Shown in pieces: positions 22,019 through 33,668 of a stretch of 64,000 nucleotides of DNA. Within the stretch, counting starts at the first letter, position 1. Each line of letters begins with the position of its first letter. Source of the stretch: Microbacterium sp. SS28 (GTDB lineage Bacteria; Actinomycetota; Actinomycetes; Actinomycetales; Microbacteriaceae); assembly GCF_022761035.1 (NCBI RefSeq), contig NZ_JAKWJP010000002.1:682001-746000 (forward strand), written 5' to 3'. Made by a program: the position numbers and the translations under genes. The notes under the pieces are model-generated. The model was not told the DNA's origin. It did no database searches and was given only the letters and a program-made list of their open reading frames with translations.

Positions 22019-22903
22019 CTACTCGCGGCCAAGGTCCCGATGCTTGACGCGTACCGCGACCCCGGGCACCGCCGCGAGGCGCGCGGCCAGCTCGTTCGCC
22101 ATGACGACGGAGCGGTGCTTGCCGCCCGTGCAGCCGACGGCGAGGACGGAGTGCCGCTTGTTCTCGCGCTGATAGCCCTCGAGGACGGGGACGAGCGCTC
22201 GCGCATAGGACTCGAGGAACTCCCCCGCGCCTTCCTGCTCCAGTACGTATTCGCGCACTTCATCGGACTCGCCCGTGAACGGGCGCAGGGCCTCGTCCCA
22301 GTAGGGATTGGGCAGGAACCGCATGTCGGCGACGAGGTCGGCGTCGGGCGGCAGGCCGTACTTGAAGCCGAAGCTCTGGATCGTGAGCGTGTGCTTCGCG
22401 GCGCCCGCGGCCGAGAACAGGTCGACGATGCGGGTCGCGAGCTGGTGGATGTTGTACGTCGACGTGTCGACGATGTCGTCGGCGCTCTCGCGCACGAGCG
22501 CGAGGCGCTGCCGTTCGCGCCGGATGCCGTCGAGGATCGTCCCGTCCTCCTGCAGAGGATGCGGCCTGCGCACCGCCTCGAAGCGCCGCACGAGGACCTC
22601 GTCGGACGCGTCGAGGAAGAGCACCCTCACCTGCCGCCGGGCGTCGCGGAGGGCCCGCGCGGCGTCGGGAAGTCCCGTGAACAGGTCACGGCCGCGCACG
22701 TCGACGACGACCGCGACGCGGGGCAGCGCCTCACCGACGAGACCCGTCAGCTCGAGCAGCGGCTTGAGCATCTGCGGCGGCAGGTTGTCCACGACGTACC
22801 AGTCGAGGTCTTCGAGCGCGTCGGCCGCCGTCGAACGGCCGGCCCCCGACATCCCCGTGACGATCAGAACCTCGCCCGGCTCCTCGATCGCCGCTTCCGC
22901 CAT
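22019..22903 (-). CDS. rapZ: RapZ-family nucleotide-binding protein
   Basis: P-loop protein of the RapZ/YvcJ family, 294 residues from the ATG at 22901-22903; a GTG two codons earlier is also possible. The P-loop reads GMSGAGRS, with Arg in place of the usual Lys, as in other actinobacterial members. The conserved C-terminal [10 protein letters not shown] block is intact. In enterobacteria RapZ delivers a small RNA to RNase E; the actinobacterial role is not established. It lies between uvrC and whiA. Confidence 0.92.
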   Translation of the reverse strand: MAEAAIEEPGEVLIVTGMSGAGRSTAADALEDLDWYVVDNLPPQMLKPLLELTGLVGEALPRVAVVVDVRGRDLFTGLPDAARALRDARRQVRVLFLDASDEVLVRRFEAVRRPHPLQEDGTILDGIRRERQRLALVRESADDIVDTSTYNIHQLATRIVDLFSAAGAAKHTLTIQSFGFKYGLPPDADLVADMRFLPNPYWDEALRPFTGESDEVREYVLEQEGAGEFLESYARALVPVLEGYQRENKRHSVLAVGCTGGKHRSVVMANELAARLAAVPGVAVRVKHRDLGRE

Positions 22904-22989
22904 GACCACCCCCGTCGTCGCATTCAGCCTAGCGAGGATTCACGGCCGGCCGTCCAGCGGGGCACGCGGGCGAGACCCCTCGGGCCGGC

Positions 22990-24939
22990 TCAGGACCCGA
23001 CGAGGTGCGCGTGAATGGATGCCGCGAGCTTGGGACCGACCCCGGGCAGCGCCGTGATCTCGTCCGGGCTGGCCTGCTTGAGCGCCGTGACCGAGCCGAA
23101 ATGCCGCAGGAGCGCCTTGATGCGCGCGTCGCCGAGGCCGGGGACCTCCGCCAGGACGCTCTGGATGTCGCGCCGCCGGCGCTTGCGCTGGTGCGTGATG
23201 GCGAACCGGTGCGCCTCGTCGCGGAGGCGCTGGAGCAGGTAGAGCGCTTCACTCGTGCGAGGCAGGATGACGGGGAAGTCCTCGCCCGGCAGCCACACCT
23301 CTTCGAGCCGCTTCGCGATGCCGCACAGTGCGATGCCCTCGTGCCCCGAATCGGCGAGGGCGCGTGCCGCGGCCTCGACCTGCGGCTGTCCGCCGTCGAC
23401 GACGAGCAGCTGCGGACGGTAGGCGAAGCGGGGCTTGCGACGCTCGGTGACGACACCGTCCTCGTCGCTGACGGCCGCGGTCGCGGCATCCTCGATCCCC
23501 AGGGGTCCTGAGCCCGCTGCCGGGTCGTCGGCGTCGCGGCGGTCGACGTACGCGAGGCGCCGCGTCAGCACCTGATAGAGCGAATCCGTGTCGTCGGTCG
23601 TCTCGTCGACCTTGAACGAGCGGTACTGGTCCTTGCGCGGGAGCCCGTCTTCGAAGACGACCATCGAGGCCACGACGTTCGTGCCGCCGAGGTGCGAGAC
23701 GTCGAAGCACTCGATGCGCAGCGGCGACTCGGCGAGCCCGAGCGCCTCCTGGAGATCCGTGAGCGCCTGCGAGCGCGCGACGTAGTCGCTCGTGCGGCGG
23801 GTCTTGTGCAGGATGAGCGCCTGCTGCGCGTTGAGGGTCGCGGTCTTCATGAGCTCGGCCTTGCGTCCGCGCTGCGCTACCTGGATCGAGACGCTGCGGC
23901 CCCGGCGCTCGCGCAGCCACTCCTCGAGCTCGACCGCGTCGTCGGGCAGGACGGGCACGAGCACCTGCCGCGGGATGTCGAGGGCGCTCGCGCCGCCGTA
24001 CGTGCGCTGCAGCACCTGGTCGACGAGCTCGGCGCCGGTGATGTCGAGCTCCTTCTCGATCGTCGTCGCGCGCACGCCGCGCACGCGGCCGCCGCGGATC
24101 ACGAAGTGCTGCACCGTCGCGGCGAGCTCGTCCTCGGCGATGCCGAAGAGGTCGGCGTCGGTGTCGGCGGCGAGCACGAGGGCGCTCTTGTTGAGGACGG
24201 CGTCGATCGCCTGCAGCTTGTCGCGGTAGATCGCGGCGGACTCGTAGTCCATGGCGACGGATGCCGCGCGCATGCGCGCCGTGAGCTGCTTCGTGAAGCG
24301 CTGGTCGCCGCCGGCCATGAACGCGACGAAGTCGTCGACGATCGCGCGGTGCTCCTCGATCGTGACCTTCATCGAGCACGGGCCGCCGCAGCGGCCGATC
24401 TGACCCGGGAAGCACGGGCGGCCCGTCGCCATCGCCTTCTTGTACGACGAGTCGCTGCACGTGCGGATCGGGAAGACCTTGATCATCTCGTCGATGACCC
24501 CGTGCACGGCCCACACCTTGGGATACGGGCCGAAGTATTTGGCGCCCTTGATACGCGGATTGCGCGTCACGATGACGCGCGGCGCCTCGTCGGCGAGTGT
24601 GATCGCCATGAACGGGTACGACTTGTCGTCCTTGTAGCGCACGTTGAACGGCGGATCGAACTCCTTGATCCACTGATACTCGAGCTGCAGCGAGTCGACG
24701 TCGGTCGCGACGACGGTCCACTCGACGGATGCCGCGGTCGTGACCATGCGCCGCGTGCGCTCGTGCAGCGTGTGCAGGGGCGCGAAGTAGTTCGAGAGGC
24801 GCGCGCGCAGGTTCTTCGCCTTGCCGACGTACAGCACTCGGCCGTCCGCGTCGCGGAAGCGGTAGACGCCCGGATTGGTCGGGATCTCTCCTGGCTTCGG
24901 CTTGTAGGCGACCGTGGGGGTGCGAGTCGGCGCGCCCAC
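22990..24939 (-). CDS. uvrC: UvrABC system protein C
   Basis: Dual-incision nuclease of nucleotide excision repair. It has 649 residues. The order is an N-terminal GIY-YIG nuclease domain ([20 protein letters not shown]), a UVR motif near residues 215-250, the RNase H-like second nuclease domain with the [11 protein letters not shown] aspartate, and C-terminal helix-hairpin-helix motifs ending in [15 protein letters not shown]. The GTG at 24937-24939 lies five bases after the uvrA stop, with GAGG just upstream. The frame is open far beyond this start, but that stretch is uvrA in another frame. Confidence 0.96.
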   Translation of the reverse strand: MGAPTRTPTVAYKPKPGEIPTNPGVYRFRDADGRVLYVGKAKNLRARLSNYFAPLHTLHERTRRMVTTAASVEWTVVATDVDSLQLEYQWIKEFDPPFNVRYKDDKSYPFMAITLADEAPRVIVTRNPRIKGAKYFGPYPKVWAVHGVIDEMIKVFPIRTCSDSSYKKAMATGRPCFPGQIGRCGGPCSMKVTIEEHRAIVDDFVAFMAGGDQRFTKQLTARMRAASVAMDYESAAIYRDKLQAIDAVLNKSALVLAADTDADLFGIAEDELAATVQHFVIRGGRVRGVRATTIEKELDITGAELVDQVLQRTYGGASALDIPRQVLVPVLPDDAVELEEWLRERRGRSVSIQVAQRGRKAELMKTATLNAQQALILHKTRRTSDYVARSQALTDLQEALGLAESPLRIECFDVSHLGGTNVVASMVVFEDGLPRKDQYRSFKVDETTDDTDSLYQVLTRRLAYVDRRDADDPAAGSGPLGIEDAATAAVSDEDGVVTERRKPRFAYRPQLLVVDGGQPQVEAAARALADSGHEGIALCGIAKRLEEVWLPGEDFPVILPRTSEALYLLQRLRDEAHRFAITHQRKRRRRDIQSVLAEVPGLGDARIKALLRHFGSVTALKQASPDEITALPGVGPKLAASIHAHLVGS

Positions 24940-24944
24940 GGGCC

Positions 24945-27887
<2,943 letters not shown>

Positions 27888-27893
27888 CCGACA

Positions 27894-27915
27894 AGTCTAG
27901 GCGGGGCCTCCGACA
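27894..27915 (-). promoter_or_regulatory. RecA-NDp/PafBC-type leaderless promoter of uvrA
   Basis: On the minus strand the sequence is TGTCGGAG, eight bases, then TAGACT, six bases, then the GTG start. This fits the published mycobacterial consensus TTGTCRGTG-N8-TANNNT, which is controlled by PafBC independently of LexA. The same arrangement precedes uvrB. No LexA-type GAAC-N4-GTTC site was seen. Confidence 0.75.
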
Positions 27916-27950
27916 CCGGGTCCGGCGGGTGTTCGCCGGCCGCGAAAGGG

Positions 27951-27984
27951 GGATGCCGCGGCCACGGCGCATGCCGCGGCATCC
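27951..27984. terminator. Hairpin made of two inverted GGATGCCGC motifs
   Basis: GGATGCCGCGGC (27951-27962) and its exact inverse GCCGCGGCATCC (27973-27984) form a 12-bp stem with a ten-base loop. It lies between the stop of the 5'-nucleotidase-like gene (27991) and the uvrA promoter, where it could end transcription coming from the right. Confidence 0.6.
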
Positions 27985-27990
27985 GGTCTC

Positions 27991-29466
27991 TCAGTAGATG
28001 ACGACGGGAACGCGCTTCGACTGCGACGGCTCCTGCAGCTGCGACCCGAAGTACTTGACCCAGATCAGGTGCACGCCCTTGGACAGGGCGGGCAGTGTGA
28101 CCACGACGCGTCCGCTGCCGTCCGCGGGCAGCGCCGACGAGGCGATCGCCCTGGCCTTGCCGCCGTCGTAGATCGAGACCTCGCCGATGACGTTCGTCGG
28201 GCCGGGCGAGGCCACCTGGACCGTCAGCGTGATGGGCGTGCCCACCTTGGCGAGGATCTTGCTGGGCGTCCCGTACGTCGTGCTGGGAGCGGGCTCGAAC
28301 GTCGCATCCTCGACCTCGATCGGGATCGTGAAGCTCGTCCCGGTATAGATCGAGTCGATGCGCATCTGCGTCGTTCCGCTCGCATCGGACGGGATCGTCG
28401 GGAAGACCGACGCGCGACCCGTCTCATCGGTGCCCCGCACGAGCGACGCGTCGACGGGATTGCTCCACTGCGACGAATAGGTCGGCCCGAACCCGACGCG
28501 CGCCTCGATCGCGCGCGCCTCGTTCGTCGTGAACTCGAAGGACGAGACGTCGACGCGCAGCGGGGCGCCCGGAAGGAGCCCGCCCGGCCCCCGCGGCACC
28601 ACCGTGACGCCGATCGAGCGCTGGGCGTAATCGGGCGAGGCCACTTCGAACGCATCGAACCACTGGAAGAGCGCGTTCAGATTGGTGGTGCCGACATTGC
28701 CGCGGCCCGTCGCGTCGCGCAGGCCGGGGAAGCCGTAGGCGCCCGAAGCGAGCTGGGAGTCGAGCGCGATCGTGAAGAGGGCGTCGGCGGCGACCGGCTG
28801 TCCCTGGAAGAAGACGTGCGACACGCGCGAGCCGATGGGCGCCGTGTAGTCGGTCACGTAGGTGAGGTCCTTCGAGGTCGCGAGCTTCCCGAGCGGCAGG
28901 CGCACATCGCCGGGCGTCCACTGCTGCTCGAGGACCGTCCGCAGCTCGGCGCCCGTGAGCTGCAGCGTGCACAGGCTCAGAACATCGCGATGCACGGCGA
29001 GGACCTCATCCGGCGTGACGTTGCCGTCGGGTTCCTCGAGACCTGAGGACGCGTACGTGAGGTCGGCCTGCACGGCGGCCGCGTAGACGAGCGCGATCTG
29101 CGCCTGCGGCCGGCTCCGCTGGACGTCCCACAGCTGCACGTCGGCGATGAAGTTGCTCAGCGTCGACTCGGCGCCCTGCGAGATGCCTCCTCCGGGCTCG
29201 CGGCCGCGGTTGAGGTCGGCCGTGATGCGCCCGCTCGTCTGGACGGCCGCGATCCCGGCCTCGGCCCGGGTCCTAGCCTCGGCGTCCGGCCCCGGCGGGG
29301 CGACGGGCTCTGGCACCGTGTCGGGCACGCCGCAGGGCGAGACCCCGAGCTCCTCGGCCGACGCGGGCTGCGTCGCGACGAGGGCTCCTGCGACCAGGGC
29401 CGCTGCGACGAGGGCGACGGCGGATCGGCGGCGCGTGGAACGTGAAGGGATGGAGCGGGATCGCAC
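27991..29466 (-). CDS. Secreted protein: 5'-nucleotidase C-terminal domain plus Ig-like domain
   Basis: A 491-residue exported protein. A signal peptide (basic residues to about 13, hydrophobic 14-32, cleavage near ASA-EE) is followed by a 5'-nucleotidase C-terminal (substrate-binding) domain at about 70-290, recognised from ESTLSNFIADVQLW, LTGAELRTVLEQQW and LATSKDLTYVTDY. The end (about 390-491) looks like a bacterial Ig-like domain. The N-terminal metallophosphoesterase domain that carries catalysis in this family is absent, so enzymatic activity is doubtful; binding or a cell-wall role is possible. The GTG start has AGAGGA upstream. Confidence 0.8.
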   Translation of the reverse strand: MRSRSIPSRSTRRRSAVALVAAALVAGALVATQPASAEELGVSPCGVPDTVPEPVAPPGPDAEARTRAEAGIAAVQTSGRITADLNRGREPGGGISQGAESTLSNFIADVQLWDVQRSRPQAQIALVYAAAVQADLTYASSGLEEPDGNVTPDEVLAVHRDVLSLCTLQLTGAELRTVLEQQWTPGDVRLPLGKLATSKDLTYVTDYTAPIGSRVSHVFFQGQPVAADALFTIALDSQLASGAYGFPGLRDATGRGNVGTTNLNALFQWFDAFEVASPDYAQRSIGVTVVPRGPGGLLPGAPLRVDVSSFEFTTNEARAIEARVGFGPTYSSQWSNPVDASLVRGTDETGRASVFPTIPSDASGTTQMRIDSIYTGTSFTIPIEVEDATFEPAPSTTYGTPSKILAKVGTPITLTVQVASPGPTNVIGEVSIYDGGKARAIASSALPADGSGRVVVTLPALSKGVHLIWVKYFGSQLQEPSQSKRVPVVIY

Positions 29467-29594
29467 GGGGCTTCCTCTCGGCGCGGGCGAGGTGGAGCTT
29501 CTGACGGATGGCGCTTCGTCTCGACCCTATCGACGGCGACCCGCCGTGCGGAAGGGGCGGCTCGCCCCCTCGCGAGTGACGTCGGCGGTGCCGC
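29467..29594. other. Gap between the secreted protein gene and the OhrR-type gene
   Basis: On the minus strand TAGGGT (29524-29529 region) may be a -10 box for the secreted protein. A short GGGGCG/CGCCCC hairpin near 29556-29572 may terminate the regulator gene. Both are weak calls. Confidence 0.35.
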
Positions 29595-30056
29595 TCAGAA
29601 TGCCGCGACGCGCGTCTCGTCGCGCAGGCGCCCGCCCGCGAACGGGACGAGTCCGTCGCGCAGCGCGGCGAGGGCAACGGCATCCATTCCCGTTCTCTGC
29701 ATGATCTGCCCCGGGACGTCGAGGGCGAGCCTGCGCAGCGCGCGGCCCTCGTCGGTGAGCCCGATCTCGAGCACACGCTCGTCCCCCGGGCGCCGCGAGC
29801 GCGTGACCCTGCCCTGCGCCTCGAGGCGCTTGACGAGCGGCGAGAGCGTCGCGGGCTCCATCGCAAGGTCATCGGCGAGCGCGCCGAGCGAGCGCGGCGC
29901 CTCCTCCCACAGCGCGAGCATGACGAGATACTGCGGATGCGTCAGCCCGAGCGGCTCGAGCACCGGCCGGTAGAGAGCGACGACGTTGCGCGCCGCCGTC
30001 ACGAGGGCGAAGCACAGCTGGTTCTCGAGCTTGAGGAGGTCGTCGCGCGGGTCCAC
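29595..30056 (-). CDS. OhrR-type MarR family redox regulator
   Basis: A winged-helix MarR-family regulator of 153 residues. The segment LKLENQLCFAL contains the reactive cysteine of OhrR-type peroxide sensors (about residue 17), and the following PQYLVMLALWEE resembles Bacillus OhrR. It is the only cysteine left with the chosen GTG start (30054-30056), so it would be a one-Cys sensor. TAGGAT seven bases before the GTG suggests a leaderless message. No ohr gene is adjacent; the divergent neighbour is a small cysteine-rich protein. A palindromic operator lies between them. Confidence 0.88.
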   Translation of the reverse strand: MDPRDDLLKLENQLCFALVTAARNVVALYRPVLEPLGLTHPQYLVMLALWEEAPRSLGALADDLAMEPATLSPLVKRLEAQGRVTRSRRPGDERVLEIGLTDEGRALRRLALDVPGQIMQRTGMDAVALAALRDGLVPFAGGRLRDETRVAAF

Positions 30057-30079
30057 GCACTTGATCCTACAGCGCACGA

Positions 30080-30099
30080 ATGTTTAGTACACTAAGCAT
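30080..30099. promoter_or_regulatory. Palindromic operator between the OhrR-type gene and the small protein gene
   Basis: ATGTTTAGTACACTAAGCAT is a near-perfect palindrome (8 of 9 positions match around a central AC) and is much richer in A+T than its surroundings. On the plus strand TACACT inside it could be the -10 box of the small gene, so bound repressor would block it. The binding regulator is inferred from adjacency. Confidence 0.7.
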
Positions 30100-30103
30100 T
30101 GTG

Positions 30104-30352
30104 ATGAAGGATGCCGCCTCCCCCGAACGCTCGTCCCTACGCGACCGCGTGCGCGAGGCAGGCGGCTGGTATGCGTGGGCCAACGCCAAGCTCATCCGCG
30201 CGGCGGGCCCCGCGGCCGTCGGACCATACGAGACGACACCGCCTCCGTCGGCGGCGGAGCGCGCCGAGCGCGCGTGCCCGCTGTGCGGTCACGCGATGAC
30301 GGAGCACACGTTCGATCGCAGCGGGCCCAAGCCGCTCATGCACTGCCCCTAG
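30104..30352 (+). CDS. Small protein with C-terminal CxxC...C motif
   Basis: An 82-residue protein from the ATG at 30104 (a GTG at 30101 is directly upstream and may be the real start of a leaderless message). The N-terminal half is basic and helical (LRDRVREAGGWYAWANAKL). The end carries CPLCGHAMTEHTF and a final HCP, a possible metal-binding or thiol-redox site. It is divergent from the OhrR-type regulator and directly follows its likely operator, so peroxide-responsive control is inferred. No family function is recognised. Confidence 0.65.
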   Translation: MKDAASPERSSLRDRVREAGGWYAWANAKLIRAAGPAAVGPYETTPPPSAAERAERACPLCGHAMTEHTFDRSGPKPLMHCP

Positions 30353-30410
30353 CCATCGAAGGCGGTCGCTGAGCGCCTGGTCCGCCCCGGCCCTGAGCGA
30401 CCTCGACGGG

Positions 30411-32483
30411 CTACGCGTGCCCCGCGCGCTCCATCGCCCGCAGCTCCTTCTTGAGGTCCTGCACTTCGTCGCGGAGCCGCGCCGCGAGCTCGAACTTGAG
30501 CTCGCCCGCTGCCGCGAGCATCTGGTCGGACAGGTCGCCGATCGTCGCCTCGAGCTGCTCGGCGCCCTCGGCCGCGATCCCCTCCCGCCGCAGTCGAGGT
30601 GTCGGGGACTTGCCCCGGCCCGACTTGTTCTCCTTGCGCGAGAGCATCGCCTTCGTGTCGGACGCCTCGCGCGCGAGCACCTCGGTGATGTCGGCGATCT
30701 TCTTGCGCAGCGGCTGCGGGTCTATGCCCTTCTCGAGGTTGTACGCGATCTGCTTGTCGCGGCGCCGATCGGTCTCTTCGATCGCGTTGCGCATCGAGTC
30801 GGTGACGGTGTCGGCGTACATGTGGACCTCGCCCGAGACGTTGCGGGCCGCGCGCCCGATCGTCTGGATGAGCGACGTGCCGGAGCGGAGGAACCCCTCC
30901 TTGTCGGCGTCGAGGATCGACACGAGCGACACCTCGGGCAGGTCGAGGCCCTCGCGCAGCAGGTTGATGCCGACGAGCACGTCGTAGACGCCGGCGCGCA
31001 GCTCGGTCAGCAGCTCGACGCGGCGGAGCGTGTCGACGTCGGAGTGCAGGTACCGCACGCGGACGCCGTGCTCGCCGAGGAAGTCGGTGAGCTCTTCGGC
31101 CATCTTCTTCGTGAGGGTCGTCACGAGCACGCGCTCGTCGCGCTCGGCGCGGACGCGGATCTCTTCGAGCAGATCGTCGATCTGCCCCTTCGACGGCTTC
31201 ACGACGATGTGCGGGTCGACGAGGCCCGTCGGGCGGATGATCTGCTCGACCACGCCGTCGGCGATGCCCATCTCGTAGCGCCCGGGCGTCGCGGAGAGAT
31301 AGACGGTCTGGCCGACGCGGTCTTTGAACTCGTCCCAGCGCAGCGGCCGATTGTCCATCGCGCTCGGCAGCCGGAACCCGTGCTCGACGAGCGTGCGCTT
31401 GCGGGAGGCATCGCCCTCGTACATCGCACCGATCTGCGGGACCGTCGCGTGCGACTCGTCGATCACGACGAGGAAGTCGTCCGGGAAGAAGTCGAGCAGG
31501 CAGTGCGGAGCCTCGCCGGGCGCGCGGCCGTCTAGGTGCCGCGAATAGTTCTCGATGCCCGAGCAGAAGCCGAGCTGCTGCAGCATCTCGAGGTCGAAGG
31601 TCGTGCGCATGCGGAGGCGCTGCGCCTCGAGCAGCTTCTGCTGCGACTCGAGCTCTTTCAGGCGCTCGGCCAGTTCGTCCTCGATCGTGCCGATCGCACG
31701 CTGGACCGTATCGGTGCCCGCGACGTAGTGCGACGCGGGGAAGATCGGCACGGACTCCATGCGCTGCAGCACGTCGCCCGTGAGCGGGTGCAGCATGTAC
31801 AGCGCCTCGATCTCATCGCCGAACATCTCGATGCGGATCGCGTACTCCTCGTACACGGGGATGATCTCGATCGTGTCGCCGCGCACGCGGAAGTTGCCGC
31901 GCGAGAAGTCGACGTCGTTGCGGTTGTACTGCATGGCGATGAACTTGCGGATGATCGCGTCGCGGTCGTACCGCTCCCCCACCTGCAGCGCCACCATCGC
32001 CCGCAGATACTCCTCGGGGGCCCCGAGGCCGTAGATGCACGAGACCGTGCTCACCACGATGACGTCGCGGCGGCTCAGCAGGGAGTTGGTCGTCGAGTGC
32101 CGCAGCCGCTCGACCTCGGCGTTGATCGACGAGTCCTTCTCGATGAAGGTGTCGGTCTGCGGGACGTACGCCTCGGGCTGGTAGTAGTCGTAGTAGCTGA
32201 CGAAGTACTCGACCGCGTTGTTGGGCATGAGCTCGCGGAACTCGTTCGCGAGCTGCGCCGCGAGAGTCTTGTTGTGGGCGAGCACGAGCGTCGGGCGCTG
32301 GACGGCTTCGACGAGCCACGCGGTCGTCGCGGACTTGCCCGTACCCGTCGCGCCGAGCAGCACGACGTCGGTCTCGCCCGCATTGATGCGCGCCGCGAGC
32401 TCTGCGATCGCCTGCGGCTGATCGCCGCTCGGCTCGAATTCGCTGATGACCTCGAAGGGCCGCACGGAACGTGTGGTCTGCAC
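30411..32483 (-). CDS. uvrB: UvrABC system protein B
   Basis: Damage-verification helicase of nucleotide excision repair, 690 residues. Walker A GATGTGKS, the beta-hairpin region with [20 protein letters not shown], the DESHATVP motif and the C-terminal UVR motif ([18 protein letters not shown]) are intact. The start is GTG at 32481-32483, exactly six bases after the -10 box TACGCT, so it is probably leaderless and shares the DNA-damage-type promoter of uvrA. The upstream neighbour is an uncharacterised Gly-rich tail protein, not coaE as usual. Confidence 0.97.
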   Translation of the reverse strand: MQTTRSVRPFEVISEFEPSGDQPQAIAELAARINAGETDVVLLGATGTGKSATTAWLVEAVQRPTLVLAHNKTLAAQLANEFRELMPNNAVEYFVSYYDYYQPEAYVPQTDTFIEKDSSINAEVERLRHSTTNSLLSRRDVIVVSTVSCIYGLGAPEEYLRAMVALQVGERYDRDAIIRKFIAMQYNRNDVDFSRGNFRVRGDTIEIIPVYEEYAIRIEMFGDEIEALYMLHPLTGDVLQRMESVPIFPASHYVAGTDTVQRAIGTIEDELAERLKELESQQKLLEAQRLRMRTTFDLEMLQQLGFCSGIENYSRHLDGRAPGEAPHCLLDFFPDDFLVVIDESHATVPQIGAMYEGDASRKRTLVEHGFRLPSAMDNRPLRWDEFKDRVGQTVYLSATPGRYEMGIADGVVEQIIRPTGLVDPHIVVKPSKGQIDDLLEEIRVRAERDERVLVTTLTKKMAEELTDFLGEHGVRVRYLHSDVDTLRRVELLTELRAGVYDVLVGINLLREGLDLPEVSLVSILDADKEGFLRSGTSLIQTIGRAARNVSGEVHMYADTVTDSMRNAIEETDRRRDKQIAYNLEKGIDPQPLRKKIADITEVLAREASDTKAMLSRKENKSGRGKSPTPRLRREGIAAEGAEQLEATIGDLSDQMLAAAGELKFELAARLRDEVQDLKKELRAMERAGHA

Positions 32484-32489
32484 CGTTCC

Positions 32490-32511
32490 AGCGTAGGCGG
32501 GGGTTCCGACA
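32490..32511 (-). promoter_or_regulatory. RecA-NDp/PafBC-type leaderless promoter of uvrB
   Basis: On the minus strand TGTCGGAA, eight bases (CCCCCGCC), TACGCT, six bases, GTG. The spacing is identical to that of the uvrA promoter. A 52-base segment starting here (32495-32546) is repeated exactly at 33318-33369, but that copy has lost the -10 box. Confidence 0.78.
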
Positions 32512-32564
32512 CCGGGGCCGGCGTTCGCGAGGGGCGGATGCCGCGGCTCCCCTTCACGCCCCGC

Positions 32565-33194
32565 TCAGCCGAACCCGCCGCCTCCGTCGAAGCCGCCTCC
32601 GAACCCGCCCGCGTCGAAGCCGCCCGCTCCGCCGTCGAACCCGCCGCCTCCCTCGAAGCCGCCGAAGTCCGAGCCGCCCGTCGGGCCGGGGTCGACCATG
32701 TCGCCGACCCAGCCCGGCTCGCCGTCGAGGGTGAGCGATCCGGCGCCGACGAGGAAGTAAGAGTTGATGGATGCCGACATCATGAAGTGAGTCGCCACGA
32801 TCGTCATGACGCCCGTGTCGCGGAGGATGTTCCGCGGGTCGACCGCGTCGCGCGGGTCGGACTCCAGAGTCGTCGTCGCGCGCGGTGCCGCGGCATCCGT
32901 CTGCGCGTTCTCCCGGGCCGCCCGGCGCTCTTCCGCGCGCCGCACGAGCTTCGCGAGCACCGTCGGGTCATCGGATGCCGCAGCCTGCTCCGCTTCGGAC
33001 ATGAAGGGCCGCAGCCGCTCGACCATCTCGCGTCGGCGTTCCGGGGGCAAATCCTTGAAGGCGGAGGCGTGCGCGCTCTCGATGACGCTCGCGGGGAGCG
33101 TGCCGAGCAGATAGAGGTAGCGCGCGATGCGCTCCTCGTCGGAGACGGCGGCGTACGGCGTCTTCTTGCGGCGGAACCTCGAGAACAGACTCAT
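32565..33194 (-). CDS. Gly-rich-tail protein, paralogue 1
   Basis: A 209-residue protein of a local paralogous family with no recognised function. The order is a short basic N-terminus (MSLFSRFRRKK), a charged helical domain (about 18-100, containing ARYLYLLGTLPASVIESAHA), a hydrophobic stretch near 130-150, the conserved GAGSLTLDGEPGWVGDMVDP segment, and a tail of Gly/Asp/Phe repeats (FDGGGGFG). SD AGGGAGGTG precedes the ATG and TAGCCT lies further upstream. It is about 60% similar by eye to paralogue 3 (33669-34301). No signal peptide is seen. Confidence 0.75.
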   Translation of the reverse strand: MSLFSRFRRKKTPYAAVSDEERIARYLYLLGTLPASVIESAHASAFKDLPPERRREMVERLRPFMSEAEQAAASDDPTVLAKLVRRAEERRAARENAQTDAAAPRATTTLESDPRDAVDPRNILRDTGVMTIVATHFMMSASINSYFLVGAGSLTLDGEPGWVGDMVDPGPTGGSDFGGFEGGGGFDGGAGGFDAGGFGGGFDGGGGFG

Positions 33195-33262
33195 GTCGCA
33201 CCTCCCTGTGTGCGATCAGGCTACCCGGCGCGGGTGTGCGGCGGAACGATCGCGCACCGGCT

Positions 33263-33300
33263 CGTCAGCGGGCGCGGTCGGCGATGAGCCCGGGCAGGTC
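33263..33300 (-). pseudogene. Duplicated 3' fragment of coaE
   Basis: Thirty-eight bases identical to the end of coaE at 34406-34443, including its stop codon. The fragment lies upstream of paralogue 1, just as the real coaE end lies upstream of paralogue 3. It marks the right part of a tandem duplication. Confidence 0.8.
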
Positions 33301-33317
33301 CGAGCCGTCGTCCGAGC

Positions 33318-33369
33318 AGGCGGGGGTTCCGACACCGGGGCCGGCGTTCGCGAGGGGCGGATGCCGCGG
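33318..33369 (-). repeat. Duplicated copy of the uvrB promoter region, -10 box lost
   Basis: Fifty-two bases identical to 32495-32546. The TGTCGGAA element and the eight-base spacer are kept, but the -10 position reads TGCTCG instead of TACGCT, so it is probably not an active promoter. Together with the adjoining coaE fragment it shows the junction of a tandem duplication. Confidence 0.8.
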
Positions 33370-33404
33370 GCGTCGGCCGCCACCGTTGTGACGCTCCGGG
33401 CGGC

Positions 33405-33641
33405 TCAGCCGGTGGCTTCCCCGCCCACGGCGCCCGCGCCGCCACCGCCGACGTCCGGTGCGGGCAGGCTCTTGTAACTGGGGTCGAATCGGCCGGCGGC
33501 TCCCGCCCCGAAGCCCGCAGCGCGGGGATCCACGAGCCTGCCCACCCAGTCCGGCTCGTAGCCGAGCGTCAAGGCGCCCGGCCCGCGCAGGAAGTGGGAC
33601 TCCACGGCTCCCGTGTGCAGAAAGCGGGATATGAAACCCAT
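33405..33641 (-). CDS. Miniature member of the Gly-rich-tail family (paralogue 2)
   Basis: A 78-residue protein that keeps the N-terminal start (MGFISRFL) and the C-terminal segment (GPGALTLGYEPDWVGRLVDP) of paralogues 1 and 3 but lacks the whole charged helical domain between them. The tail is Gly-rich. GAGGGGG precedes the ATG, and the gene lies 27 bases after paralogue 3. It may be an expressed minimal version or a decaying internal-deletion copy; the open frame and ribosome site favour expression. Confidence 0.55.
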   Translation of the reverse strand: MGFISRFLHTGAVESHFLRGPGALTLGYEPDWVGRLVDPRAAGFGAGAAGRFDPSYKSLPAPDVGGGGAGAVGGEATG

Positions 33642-33668
33642 CGCGCGCCCCCTCGACGGGATGGCCGA

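Noticed and set aside
33318..33369. A second functional uvrB-type promoter
   Set aside because: The -10 position reads TGCTCG rather than TANNNT, and the next sequence downstream is the coaE fragment, so it is kept only as a duplicated remnant.
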